Notes: generated by a model from the letters alone, not told the origin. Numbered from the stretch's first letter, positions 1 to 11,169 are shown. The stretch: 29,398 nucleotides of DNA from Gnetum montanum (GCA_015680685.1 MNCI01022408.1:654668-684065), one strand, 5' to 3'. Numbers and translations: made by a program.

Positions 1-770
1 CCTCGATATCGCGTATGCGATATCACGGTGCGCCGTCATATCTATAAATAAGAGGTGGCTCTCCCTTATTTCTCATCCTAGGCTTAGATCCTAGTCAAAC
101 TCTGGTAGTTTGATCCCTCCAGAGATAGAATATTTTCCATGTGCTCGTAGTAGAAACTCCAAAGTGAATGGATCTTTATTCGAGCAGACATTATACCTGA
201 ACACAAGTTTGTGTACGGAAATAAATAAGAGCTTCTTGGATAAACCTTGTAGTGCATGGAATAGGCTAAAGAGGACTTTTATTTATTATTATTTACTATT
301 TATCATTTACATGCTTTATTAGGAATTAAATCTCTCTCAACCCTTCTCTTCTAGTTAAGTGCCTCAATATGACCGCTTCGAGCACGTGCATTACGCGTGA
401 TGATCCCAGCAACGACTAGCGTTTGGTAACCACAGTTGCATTGGTTCAAGATGTGAATAATAAGTGGAAATAGATTCTAACGTTAGGTTAATTCAGACTT
501 AGTTAGTTAGTTAGATTTATTAATTAGTCTATTCAACCCTTCACCTCACTAGCATAGGAGATAAAACATAAAAGACTATAAAAATCATATACCTCAGACT
601 TACTTAACCATACACCGTGATAAATACAAGTAAGTCTAGGAAGACAACGAATAATTAACCTTAAGTGTTCCATGAGGCGTGTAGGCACTTAGTCTGTGGA
701 GTTCGACCGGATTGCACATGTTACGCTCGTATTCGTATGGTTGAGTGTAGGGGTACCTCGCCACTCATCA
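1..770 (+). repeat. 5' LTR of T1 (first ~24 bases outside window)
   Basis: The sequence aligns along its length with 6183-6956: the same TATA region, the same ATCCCTCCAGAGATAG block after it, the same TTAG tandem run near 500, and the same end CCACTCATCA. The primer-binding site starts two bases after it. By comparison with the 3' copy, the missing left part holds the TG terminus and the first GATATC copies of the U3 region. Confidence 0.9.
43..50 (+). promoter_or_regulatory. TATA box of T1 5' LTR
   Basis: TATAAATA is preceded by a GATATC-rich palindromic region and is preserved at 6225-6232 in the 3' LTR. This is a plausible core promoter for the element transcript. Confidence 0.6.
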
Positions 771-771
771 T

Positions 772-789
772 TGGTGCCGTTGTCGGGGA
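772..789 (+). other. Primer-binding site of T1, tRNA-Asp type
   Basis: TGGTGCCGTTGTCGGGGA matches the complement of the plant tRNA-Asp(GUC) 3' end (TGGCGCCGTTGCCGGGGA) at 16 of 18 positions. Both differences are C-to-T. It lies two bases after the LTR end, as expected. Confidence 0.9.
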
Positions 790-913
790 CTAAGTGTTTG
801 TGTGCTAAGTAGAACATAGGAAATTACTCACATCGTTGGGAGCTTAAATGGACCCTTAGGGTTAATTAAACAAAAAATTATATAACAGTTAAATAGCACA
901 CCGATAAGACACA

Positions 914-3900
914 ATGTCTTTTTCTTCTTCTCACAAGAGTAATACACCACCTAGCGATCATACAAAAAACAGTTGGCAATCCAAAACACATAACCAAAAT
1001 CTGTTAGTTCCTCAAAAATACATAGTGGTATATACTCATCTCGATGAGTACATACCAGATTTTACCTTTATCCTCCATCAGGATGAACAGCTGTGATGGA
1101 GAGACTTGCAAGGTAACATCGTGTTACCCCCAGATTGGGCAATCCCTAACATGCTTCTTCGTGCTCTTGCACAAATAGGCATGATAGAATTATATGTTGA
1201 ATACGTTGCAGGTGATTTTGACATAAGGGATTACTATCCCATAGCAGTGCAACGTATGAGGGACTCAAGGCAGAAGAGCCACCATACACTGTTGAAGGGA
1301 AAAGGAGTCCCGCACGTCCTAAGTGAAATCGGAGATGGTGAACCACTTATAACGAGTTCTCTATCAAATGATGTTCCCCCTCCTAATGATAGTGAGGAGG
1401 TGGGGTATCAAAACCTATGATCCATGATATACAACCTTGGTTCTAATCCCCATGAATGCCAACTGTTCACTAAGGGAACAAAAACACATGATAATGAGCG
1501 GCACTTTGATCGTCATCATGATCGGGGTTGAGGCCATAGAAGAGAAGGTAGGAAACATCTTCATGGTGATGGTTCTCCTTTTTCTTCCCCTTCTTCATAT
1601 CATTCACCCTCTCCTTCCACCTCTGGGTGCATCCATCAAGAGCATAATGATGAGGATAGAGGTAGGCAAAATGAGAGACCTTGACGAGAGAGTCGAGAGA
1701 GAGGAAAAGGGCATGAATGAAGGGAAAGTAGGGAGCAATGTAGACATCATAGACATCATGAAAGAGATGATCATGATGAACCCCTACTTGCCACCTAAAT
1801 CATGCTAGACATCACGGAGGCAGTGAGAATACTGACAAGGCATCAAAGAGATAGTCGGATCAAGCACTTAGACATGAACAACATCCCATGCTTTGAAGGG
1901 GGGTACATCGTGGATCCGCAAAATCATTTACAGGCATTCCACGATGCCTACACCTTGCAAAACATAGAGAACGAGTGGTAGAAACTCAAGTTGTTTCCCA
2001 GGACACTCATCAAGGAAGCAGAGAGTTGGTACCAGTCCTTAAAACTAGAAACCATTAGGAGGTGGAGTACGATGTTATAACTCTTTAACGATAAATATCA
2101 AATGTACTCCAGAGTGTCTAGTTTGTGTAAGCAGATCCAAGGATGGAAGCAAGGTACTCATGAACCCTTGGATGTTGCCATGGGCCGCTACTATGCATTG
2201 TTACATCATTGCCCGGGCCATGGTTACACACAACGGGATCAACTTCGCCATCTCGTAGATGGGCTAAGGTATGAAACTAGGAGAACCCTTGGGACTTATG
2301 CCCAAGGGAGATTATTAGAGCTTAGATCCCATGAGATCCATTGCTTGTTGGAAGTATCCAAAGAAGAAGGTGAACTATGAAAAAGAGAGTATGCGGAAGA
2401 ATATAACCATGATCCCTCTCTTCAAAAGAAGGGAGTAAGATTTTGCGATGAAGAGGATGAGTCACCACTTGAAGAGTTTGCAAACAGAAAAACCTTGCCA
2501 CTTAAAAAGCTAACAACAGAAGTATCAGATAAGGTAGATGAAGTATGGAGCTCCTTAGATAGTAAAATTGAAACTGTCCTAAAGATTGTAGAGGAGTCTA
2601 ACGAGGAACAAAGTGGTGACAAGAACAAGACAAAGCGGAGAGATTTAGGCCCTACACATGACAAGGGTAAAGGGAAAATAACTATCTCTGATGAGGTTCT
2701 GGATTCAGACACAGATGACGATGGTGGATGTGAGATCTACCAATATGACCATCCTAAAGGATGTTGTCCAATCATCTCACATCTACAAGAGTCTAGGGTG
2801 TATGCACTCAACCCAAGACTCAACAGACGGCAGACACCTCGGAGGTTACCTTATCCCCAAGGTAACCCAAGACAGTTCCACCAACCATTAACATATTATC
2901 CAAGTGGAACTCCACCAAAATCCATTGGATAACATTAGTAGTGGCAATACCCATAGTCATGGGAGATGCCACCGCTGAAACAACAATACCCTTATCGGTA
3001 GCCAGACCCATATGGATATTACATGCAGCAGCCGATTTCTCCAAGTGACTCCATGGTTCACACAACTCCCCAACATCACTACCAAGTTTGGGAGTACTTT
3101 AGAAGGACTCCTTCTCCTCCAGGAGACACTCCACATCCATACCATCCTCCTAATCTATCTACCCCTCTTCCACCGGTAGTTCCCATGACACCTCCTGCTC
3201 CAACAATGCAAGGGAAACTCCCCACTCAACCGCAACCACGGAATGCTACGAGAGCCGTAAACATTCAACCTGCTGCTAGTTCTGACAACCGCAAAAAGAG
3301 AATACCTTTCTTCAAAACCAAAAGCCTAGACAAGCTTTGACAACAACAAGTGGTTGAGTCCATGCATGCTCCTCCAACATACAAGGCTTCGGAGCATCCT
3401 TCAGTCCAACAACAGAGCTTCACGCATACGGTTATGTTAACGCATACCGTAACTGACTGGATCAAGGTAGGCCACCTTCCCAAGAAACTATTTGACCTTG
3501 TAAGTCCCTTAATCTATCTACAAATCACCAGGAACGAACCACATAAGGCTCTTCTTGACTCAGGTTCCGAAGTCAACTAAATCTCACGAGAGATGTATCA
3601 AGCCTAGAACCTACCCCAACTCAAGAAGAGCAACATTTAACTAGAGCTGGCTGACCAGTCCATCACCATTCCCTTGGGATTGGTGGAGGACATAGTTACC
3701 GCTATGTGTGGTTGGTCATACCCAGCCAATTTCCTGGTGATTGAAGTTAACAACAACGAAGGGGACTTCCCAATTATAATGGGAAGGCCATGGTTGAGTA
3801 CAATAGATGCATACCTAGGGATCTGCGATATTTCCTTGGAAATATCTAAGGTCAACATTTATGGAAAGATCAAGAAGAAGAAAGTTCCATGCATCACATA

Positions 3901-4261
3901 CAGTGACTCATCGGGTGATGACATGGAGGAATGCACAACATCTCTTCCATGCAACTAGTGTGCCCAAGAAACACAAATACAAAGGTGCCTATATGTAGCA
4001 ACCACACAAGTAGTGGACACCTTATGGTTGACAGCTAGTCGAAAGAGCAAACCAATATGCATGGAACGAACTAGGGAAACAACCCACACTAACAACAAAG
4101 GCATAGACACATTGGAGTATGAGCATCGCCAACTTTCATCCCTTAATCTAAGAACATCAATGGGAAGAAGTTGGACACTTCTAAAAAATTCAAATAGGCA
4201 CTCATTATTTTGGATCTCTCCCTTTCCATTCAGTCATGGGGGAGATGGCCACCTATGCTAA
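914..4261 (+). pseudogene. T1 gag-protease polyprotein, decayed by stop codons only
   Basis: One reading frame can be followed from the ATG at 914 to 4261 (about 1,115 codons) with no frameshift. It is broken only by in-frame stops, for example at 1094, 1418, 1529, 1978, 2378, 2930 and 3956. An N-terminal region of unknown fold (914-1420) and a charged His/Arg-rich linker come first. The retrotransposon gag core follows (about 1870-2380), with LFPRTL, AESWY, QIQGWKQ and RRTLGTYAQG. Next is an acidic and lysine-rich segment, then a Pro/Gln-rich linker (about 2950-3330). An aspartic protease follows, with LLDSGSEVN (active-site DSG at 3557-3565) and the flap-side motif IIMGRPWL (3773-3796). I see no CCHC zinc knuckle. 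No stop codon interrupts 3959-4261. The lack of indels beside many stops suggests decay mainly by base change. No polymerase or integrase domain follows. Confidence 0.85.
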
Positions 4262-6144
4262 TCATTGGAGGCCCTCAGTTCTTTTAAGTTTTTGTTTTAC
4301 ATGTTTTTTTTTACACGTTTTTGTCTTACACATTTTTGTTTTACAAATTTCTTTAACTTTTCTTTTTTCTTTTGTTTTACAACATCGTTATACTTTTCCA
4401 TTTGTGTGTGTGTGTGTGTGTGTGTGTTAGCCACCTTGTAAGTTTGTCACCTAATAAGTGTTCTTCATGATGGTATGAACTATTTTCATATTGACTGCTA
4501 ATGTTTGGTTTTTACCTTTAAGTCATGATGTTGATACTAAGGTATGGTTCTTTTAATATGACAGGCAATGAATTCACTTCATCCATACATCCATCAATTT
4601 CTATGGTCTCTCTCAGCTTGGAAATGTATAGTCCCTTTCTAATAAGAACTCTAACGAATCAGTAACTAGGTACTTCTCAAACTAAGGAAGGACTTGAGGA
4701 TTGAAAAGGGCGTGACTTCAAGGGAACTTGATGCATTTGTGTTGGCCATTCTCTCGGGTTCTTGGATGTTTTCTTCTTGAGTTTTCTTACCGTTTTGATG
4801 TTACCCAATCCTCAGGAAGCTGAGAAAATAAAAATAACAAAGTCTTTGCATGGTGTGGTTCTCATGCATAGACACATAAAAAAGAAGAAGAAGAAGTGAG
4901 AATTCAAAGCACACCCCTTAGAAAAAATAATCCTTTGGGCTACAAGCACTGGTTATGGAACTCAAAATAAAAATGTTCCCTCTAACTAAGGCCCTCCTCA
5001 CTTCCCATTCTCTCCTCATTTGTTTCGTTGGAATGGTGGTGGCTCTTGGGGGAGGCATTCTCATTATTCAAGAGGATGGATTGGCCGAATGCATTGATGC
5101 GAAGTCACTGGAAGTGGTTTGTTTAAGGCCAGAGTTGGAATGAGATTTGCTAAGTCACATTAATCATGATACACACAAGGGGTTCTACACCACCTGTTCT
5201 TGGGATTCCATTCCATTCTCTTCTCTCCACCCTTCTCTCCATTGTTCACCTCATTCCTGGTTGTATCATTAGTGTATATCTTGGTAGATGCATTGTTTTC
5301 TTTTTGATAAATTCTTGCAGTTAAGACTTTAACTCTTGTTCCACATGACATTCCTAGAGCCTACGGACTCTTTGAATGTGGGTTTGTTAGGGCATTAAGG
5401 GCATGAGCCTGCTTTGGGGAGGACCCACTGACATTCCTATTTGGTGCACCAGTTAAATTCTTTCCCTTAACATTTTGCAATTAATTTTATTTTGTTCACT
5501 TCCATCTTGACATCCATTTCATCGACGTTATAGTTGTCTCTTTTTCTCCATCTTTCTTGTCCTTTTTCTTTCTCCATTCTATCGCTACTGGAGGTTTGCG
5601 ATTAGTCATGGGGGTACGAGGCCCAATTTTTTTGATTTTCTCCTAACCCCTACATCTTTGCTAGTCACCATTAATACATCTCCAAATCCGCAATCAACCA
5701 TACCACAACCTAGCCAATTGGACTTACACCGAAGCAAGGTATCAATTGCATTGTGATTCATTTACCCTTACTAATATAAGACTGTGTTGTATGTGCAGAT
5801 GGTAATCATACAACAATGGATTGGATCAAGAGGGAACCTTTGGAATGGAGTGGTGCTGAAGCAGCTATGCAAGGAGCAAGATCGATGGCGCGCTTACGGA
5901 TGGACAATGAAAGGCATAATCTTGGCATTAGCAGTAGCAAAAATTCTTTCTCTCTCTCTTTCTCAAGCTGCCAAATAAGGCCTGATGTCAATGTAATAAG
6001 GTGTTCACTCTTGTTGTCATGAACACTAGTTTTGTTATCTTGTAATGATGATCCGTTCACATGTCATCCCATTAGTTCCATTTTGAGTCAATAATCCCAT
6101 ACCTTCCCAATATTTTGTAAGGAACTCAAGGACAAGTTTTCATT
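4262..6144 (+). other. Noncoding 3' internal region of T1
   Basis: No coding sequence is supportable over about 1.9 kb. The region is T-rich near 4280-4400, has a (TG)12 microsatellite at 4403-4426 and an (AAG)n run near 4881-4896. It shares several short conserved blocks with the matching region of T2: CATGGTGTGGTTC at 4849, AATTCAAAGCACACCCC at 4901, GGGCTACAAGCACT near 4937 and GAGCCTGCTTTGGG at 5405. Two copies of a TAGTCATGGGGG-type motif (about 4232 and 5603) repeat the tract found beside the 3' LTR. A role in packaging or priming is possible but unproven. Confidence 0.6.
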
Positions 6145-6158
6145 TAGTCATGGGGGTA
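6145..6158 (+). other. Polypurine-tract region of T1
   Basis: TAGTCATGGGGGTA ends directly at the TG start of the 3' LTR, where plus-strand DNA synthesis would be primed. The G5 core is short for a polypurine tract. The same 14 bases occur at 5603-5616. Confidence 0.65.
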
Positions 6159-6956
6159 TGATGGGACGTGATATCGCACGGGCCACGATATCACGTACGT
6201 GATATCGCGGTGCACCATCATATCTATAAATAAGAGGCAGCTCTCCCTTATTTCTCATCCTAGGCTTAGACCATAGTGAAAATCTGGTAGTTTGATCCCT
6301 CCAGAGATAGAATATTTTCCATGTGCCCACAGTAGGAACTCCAAAGTGAACAGATCTTTATTCGAGCAGACATTGTACGTGAACACAAGTTTGTGTACGA
6401 CAATAAAGACGAGCTTCTTGGATAAACCTTGCAATGAATGGAATAGGCTAAATAGGACTTTTATTTATTGTTATTTACTGTTTATCATTTACATGCTTTA
6501 TTAGGAATTAAATCTCTCTCAACCCTTCTCTCCTAGTTAAGTGCCTCAGTACGACCGCTTCGAGCATGTGCGTTATGTGTGGTGATCCCAGCAACGACTA
6601 GCGTTTGGTAACCATGATTGCATTGGTTCAGGGTGTGAACGGTAAGTGGGAATAGATGCTGACGCTAGGTTAATTCAGACTTAGTTAGTTAGTTAGTAAG
6701 AGTTAGTAATTAGTCTCTTCAACCCTTCACCTCACTAGCATAGGAGATAAAACATAAAAGACTATAAAAATCATATACCTCACAGTTACTTAACCATACA
6801 TTGTGACAAATACAAGTAAGTTTGGGAAGACAATGAATAATTAACCTTAAGTGTTTCATGAGGCGTGTAGGCAGTTAGTCTGCAAAGTTTGACCAGATCA
6901 TGTGTGTTATGCTCGTATTCGTATGGTTGAGTGTAGAGGTACCTCACCACTCATCA
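6159..6956 (+). repeat. 3' LTR of T1
   Basis: A 798-bp repeat beginning TGATGGGACG and ending CTCATCA (TG...CA). It aligns with 1-770 apart from scattered substitutions. It contains a GATATC palindrome cluster, the TATA box at 6225-6232, a T-rich stretch near 6460-6500 and a TTAG tandem run near 6680. Divergence from the 5' copy is clearly visible by eye, so the insertion is not recent. Confidence 0.9.
6186..6207 (+). promoter_or_regulatory. Perfect palindrome in U3 of T1, upstream of TATA
   Basis: The core GATATCACGTACGTGATATC (6187-6206) is a perfect palindrome, extended by one further C/G pair on each side. A further GTGATATCGCAC lies just left (near 6169-6179), so GATATC occurs three times within about 40 bases, roughly 20 bases before TATAAATA. 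ACGT cores suit bZIP-type binding. The 5' LTR has an imperfect version at 5-24. Confidence 0.55.
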
Positions 6957-7630
6957 TGAGTGAATGGCAGTAGCGCATGGGGTGAGGTAGTGTGGGTAGC
7001 AGAATAGCAACAGTTTCTCCGAGCTACATGTTATACGTGATCGCAACAACATGCAGTAGGTCTGAGCAACCTCCCTTCCCCAGTAGATGATGGTGGGAGT
7101 TATAGTAGGCAATAATGGTTGACTGACATGTGAGAGGATACATGCAACAATGGATAATAGTAGCAAGCACAAGCATTAATAGTGGCATGTGTTAGATGTT
7201 CCTATCAATGGTAGGCTCTCCCAACAATAGGCTCTCTTGGTAGTGATGTAGGGCATGATGGTAGGAACTTTGATCGATGCACTACATGTGATAAGTAGGC
7301 ACAAGACAATATATTCCAATCATGGTCAGGTTTTTCCTACCTCTCAATGAGCACCATTGGCAACTACACTTGAAACAACAACAGAAAACCAAGGAAAGTT
7401 TAAAATTTACCAGTTACTTACTATATTTTCATGAAGTCTTGAAATTCAAGATAATTATTCAATTTAAATTCTCCCAACTTTCTAGTTTGGTTTACTATTT
7501 TTTTGAACATCACATAGCCCTGTCTAGCTAAGACTATTCCCAGGTTTCATACCCATACGAGAGGCATTGTAGGCAATAATCTCCGTAAATAAGTTATTTT
7601 CCAAGTGTTGGTACATCCAAAATTTATGCA
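6957..7630. other. No recognisable gene between T1 and the LRR pseudogene
   Basis: The first ~350 bases are G-rich and full of short GTAG/GGTAG-type strings, without a clean repeat unit. The rest is AT-rich. Open frames here are short and have no recognisable domain. The T1 right-flank target duplication would begin at 6957 (TGAGT), but its partner is outside the window. Confidence 0.5.
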
Positions 7631-9050
7631 GCAACAGTTGCAAATGCAAATGTTGTTGCTACTCTAAATGATGTTAAATCTTTAATTGCCTTCAATAGAT
7701 GCATCACTAATGATCCTCACTTTGTTTTCTAAGATTGGTACTCTAACTCTTCCAATGCTTTTAACTTTATTAGAATTTGATGCTCTGCAAAGCATACAAA
7801 CAGAGTGATTTGAGTGGATCTTGGTAGTAAGGCTATGCATGGATTAATATCTCCAAAAATTACAAATTCTTTCATGCTACTCTAAAGGTAATCGATCTAT
7901 TCAACAATGCACTCTCTACCTTCATCCCCCCTAATCTTGGTCAACATTTTCATCTTCTATAGCTTAATATGTACACCCACATGCTTAAGAGTCCTATTTC
8001 TCCATAAATGGAAAAACTTGTCTTCACTATAGTTTCTTTACCTTGTTAACAATGCTCTTTAACAAAACCATTCCTGTTTCTCTTGAAACTCTTGCTTAGC
8101 TCAAGATCCTATACCTTTACAATAGCTCCCTCAATAGTCCAATTCCAAAGTCTTTTTCTCAACTCAAATAGATGACCCATCTTGTCCTTTTGTACAAATA
8201 TCTCAGGGGCCTATTCCATCTTCACTAGAAAAATAAATTAGACTTGAGTTTCTTGGCCTGAACTATAATCATTTCCATGGATGCATTCCACACCAATTAG
8301 CCAAACTCTCTTCTGTTAAATACCTTGATTTGAGCACCAATTTTCTACAAGGCAACTCTCACTCATTCCACTTCTCTCATGGAGTTGTACTTTGTTTCTA
8401 ATGATATTGAAGTACCACTACCTTAGTCAATAGGAAGCATTCCAAAGTTCATGGCTAACCTTACATCTTTGATGATGCTGAGTTTGAATTTTAACCAAAT
8501 GCACGATACTCTTCTAGCATGGATCTCAACCTTCACCAAGTTACAAGTTCTTGAGTTATGTGTTAAACGATTCTCTAGAGTAATACTAGACTCATGGATG
8601 AACACATCAACTATGATCACTCAATGCCCATATTAAAAGCCCTTTTCAATTGTAGATAGTTGAACTTCTTAAGTATAGGATGCATGAATTTACGAGTAAT
8701 ATTTCCTTCAAGCCACATAAATCTCTCTTGTTGACTATACCCATTATAAATAATTCTCTATTTGGATTTATTCCCCTTTAGCTTAGTAGGTTTTCTAAAC
8801 TTAAGAAAGGTCTTTATCTTAGCACCAATGCCCTCTTCACTATAGTTTCAAAAATTTTCTTCAAGGCATCATTCCTCATTTTGTTGGAGGGCTCACCTAG
8901 CTAAGAGTTCCTTGCTCAACACAAATAGATGACCACTCGAGTTGTATAATAATCATCTAAGAGGCTTGTTCTAGCTTCACTTAAAAAACTTACTACATTA
9001 CAATATTTGTTTCTTAACAATAATAATTTTCATGGATGGATTCAACCAGG
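7631..9050 (+). pseudogene. Leucine-rich-repeat receptor (RLK/RLP) pseudogene, ectodomain only
   Basis: Translation at 7631-7850 gives an LRRNT_2-type N-terminal domain: VKSLIAFNRCITNDPHF, then DW.SNSSNAF, then CSAKH and VDLGS..MHGLISP. Degenerate LRR units follow in shifting frames: LKVIDLFNNAL...IPPNLG near 7890, LKILYLYNSSLNSPIP near 8102, LEFLGLNYNHFHGCIP near 8240, VKYLDLSTNFLQG near 8315, LTSLMMLSLNFNQM near 8458, NNSLFGFIP near 8745 and LQYLFLNNNNFHGWI near 8998. The frame carries many stops and several shifts. No transmembrane or kinase segment is visible before copia element A begins. In family terms this is a cell-surface receptor ectodomain. Whether the gene was an RLK or an RLP cannot be told. 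Confidence 0.85.
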
Positions 9051-9416
9051 TACAATGCACCACCTTCTTTAATATGTAACTTATAAGTTTAATAGGTTCA
9101 ATTTGTAGGAGTATTAAAAGGTATTGAGTTAGGACTACACAACCTAAGCTACATCAAGATACACAGCCTTCACTCATGGATAACTTGAGCTCTAGACAAC
9201 CACCAAATGACATGTCTCATGAGCTAAAAGAAAGCTCTAAACATCAACTATTCATCCACTCATCAACCAAAGAAAATAAAAATATGTAAAAGTAAACAAC
9301 CTCACAATCATACCTAATAAGTACCTACAAGACCATCATCCACCAATGCAATTCCATGATTCCTATTTAAATAGTATCACAAGGGATAGTAGCATATGAA
9401 ATAGTTTCAAAACAAC
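9051..9416. other. Spacer between LRR remnant and copia element A
   Basis: AT-rich sequence with no domain visible on either strand. It may hold unrecognisable 3' parts of the LRR pseudogene. Confidence 0.4.
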
Positions 9417-10596
9417 TACTAAAGTTCAAAATCAGCAAATAGAAGTTTAACCAAGGAGAACAATAATAAAAAACGTTGAACAACTTTCCAAAATAATTAA
9501 ATATTGGTTAGATTTAAAGACAAGTTACAACAACTTTAAAGTACATCATAAAGAAGGAATTGTTGGTTGTAGTATGCACTTTAAAAACTCTTATTCCACT
9601 CATTCTAAATACCCATATTGTGGTGTACAAGCAAGACAAAGAAACAAATTTAACAAGCCCAAATTCAAGGTAATAGGTCACATCTACATATGGAAATATA
9701 GTAAAAGCACATAGTCAAAGCTCAAATCTTAGTGAAAGTAATTTTTTTGTAAAATAGGGACCAAATCCATGTCATTTATATTTAAATTATTATGCCACAT
9801 AAGATTAGGAAATTCTATTATTTTTATTTTTATTAAAACATTGATGTGTAGATGTAATTAGAGAATGACCCCAATCTCTCATATCTCTTGAATTTCCAAC
9901 TTAACTTTCCATAAAATAGGTTTGTCCCATTATATTCTATTATGGCCCCATCATTTGGCTATAAATATGTGGGCAAATCATGTTTGTAAGAGATGAAAAT
10001 TGATGCTATTAATGCAATTTGAAACTAAATTAATAAGATTGATTATGTTATGAAAATTTCTACTCTAGTAACTTTCATCATCCATCATCAATTCATCATA
10101 TTCACCAATTCATTAATCCAAGAAGTTGAATAATCACATTTGAGACCACTTTTGTGTAACAAATTTTAACCATCAAAGAAACTCAAATCAATTCCAAATT
10201 TTGTAGGAAGGTAGATTGTTGAAAGAGCCTTGTATTAAGTATTCACTCACTATATAAATCTCTTAGATTTCAAAAATATTCATCATGCAAGTCACCAATT
10301 TCTATTCTAAATACTAAATAATTTTATTCAAGACCCTTTATGTAGGATAGATTTGAAGGATAAATAAACTCTAATTAACATGAAATTTTACAAACTTATA
10401 GATTGCAGAATGGGATTTTGAACAAACCTAAGATCAACCCAAAACACATCCATATTTTGAAGATATCATACATACAAAATAAAATAATAATAATTTTACT
10501 CAATTGGGTTACCCACATCGTCTAATACATTGAGCTACCAAAAAATTTGCAAAATATAAAATTCTTTCAAATCTTCTTACATCTAGAAAATCAACA
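9417..10596 (+). repeat. 5' LTR of copia element A
   Basis: About 1,180 bases, beginning TACTAAAG (3' copy TATTGAAG, both consistent with an original TGTTGAAG) and ending TCAACA. TGTTG/CAACA would be a standard inverted terminus. Bases 9417 to about 10149 align with 24411-25156, including the block TATTCTATTATGGCCCCATC. The remainder, up to the primer site, has no partner because the right LTR is cut short. Confidence 0.8.
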
Positions 10597-10598
10597 AT

Positions 10599-10610
10599 TG
10601 GTATTAAGGA
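10599..10610 (+). other. Degenerate primer-binding site of A (tRNA-iMet type)
   Basis: TGGTATTAAGGA matches TGGTATCAGAGC at 8 of 12 positions, two bases after the LTR end. It is weak alone but correctly placed. Confidence 0.6.
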
Positions 10611-10653
10611 CGAACCCACAAGAGATACAACTAAGAATTTTCTAGCATATTTT

Positions 10654-10915
10654 TTTATTTATGATGGGAAAAAAAATTTCAAGGTATGACAAAGATTAAC
10701 ACACATTATTGGATTTTAATGATGTTTGGAGAATCATTAATACCATAAAAATTGAATAAAAAATTAGGAAGAAATTTTAGAAAATAATCAAACAAGAAGA
10801 ATTGGCTAAAGGATTACTTTACAATTTAGTTTGTGGCAAAATTAGGGATGCGCTTTCACATTTGAAAACCAGCAAGGAAATGTGGAAATATTTTTAGAAC
10901 AAGGATCAAGTTAAG
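10654..10915 (+). pseudogene. Copia-type gag remnant of element A
   Basis: The frame through 10720-10910 reads DVWRIINTI, then LAKGLLYNLVCGKIRDALSH, LKTSKEMWKYF. This is the conserved core of plant copia gag (UBN2 / Retrotran_gag_2 type), where LKTSKEMW-like motifs are characteristic. At least three in-frame stops break it. After 10915 the coding sequence becomes lysine-rich and unreadable until the protease segment near 11170. Confidence 0.75.
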
Positions 10916-11169
10916 AAGGGCACAAATCAAAGTCTATAAAATATCAAGGAGGGCATAAATCAAACAAAATCAAGAAGTACAAACAATCAAGGAAAACTCA
11001 TACTCAAAAAACTAAGAAGAATGCAAACAAGGAGGATAAATCAAAATTTTCACAACACACAAATTCAGAAGAGAAGCATAGCAAGAAGTCAAAAGTTGAA
11101 TGAGGGCCAACACTATTAGAAAATAAGCAACCAATCTTTCATGCATTTTACCATTCAAATAAACAAATT

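Larger units (their letters stand above)
1..6956 (+). mobile_element. T1: non-autonomous Ty3/gypsy-type LTR element, gag-protease only
   Basis: Two related LTRs (1-770, missing about 24 bases at the window edge, and 6159-6956) enclose a tRNA-Asp primer site, a decayed gag-protease frame (914-4261), about 1.9 kb of noncoding DNA and a G-rich tract next to the 3' LTR. The tRNA-Asp primer site is typical of the plant Tat/Athila group. No reverse transcriptase, RNase H or integrase motif appears in any frame between 4262 and 6158. The internal region is therefore that of a terminal-repeat element with gag (TR-GAG type) plus protease. Mobility would have needed polymerase and integrase from a partner. 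The left target-site copy lies outside the window, so the duplication cannot be checked. Confidence 0.85.

Noticed and set aside
499-514. TTAG tandem run as telomere-like repeat
   Set aside because: Only four units, and present in both T1 LTRs, so it is part of the LTR.
1146-1346. Open frame of 66 codons on the minus strand
   Set aside because: Lies opposite the T1 gag frame and has no recognisable domain.
1437-1808. 123-codon plus-strand frame
   Set aside because: It is out of register with the T1 gag frame, which continues through the same bases with clearer residues leading into the gag core. Its Met/Ile-rich composition looks fortuitous.
2422-3145. Minus-strand frames opposite T1 gag
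   Set aside because: Antisense shadows of the gag and Pro-rich linker.
4403-4426. (TG)12 microsatellite
   Set aside because: An ordinary simple repeat in noncoding DNA. It is mentioned in the region entry only.
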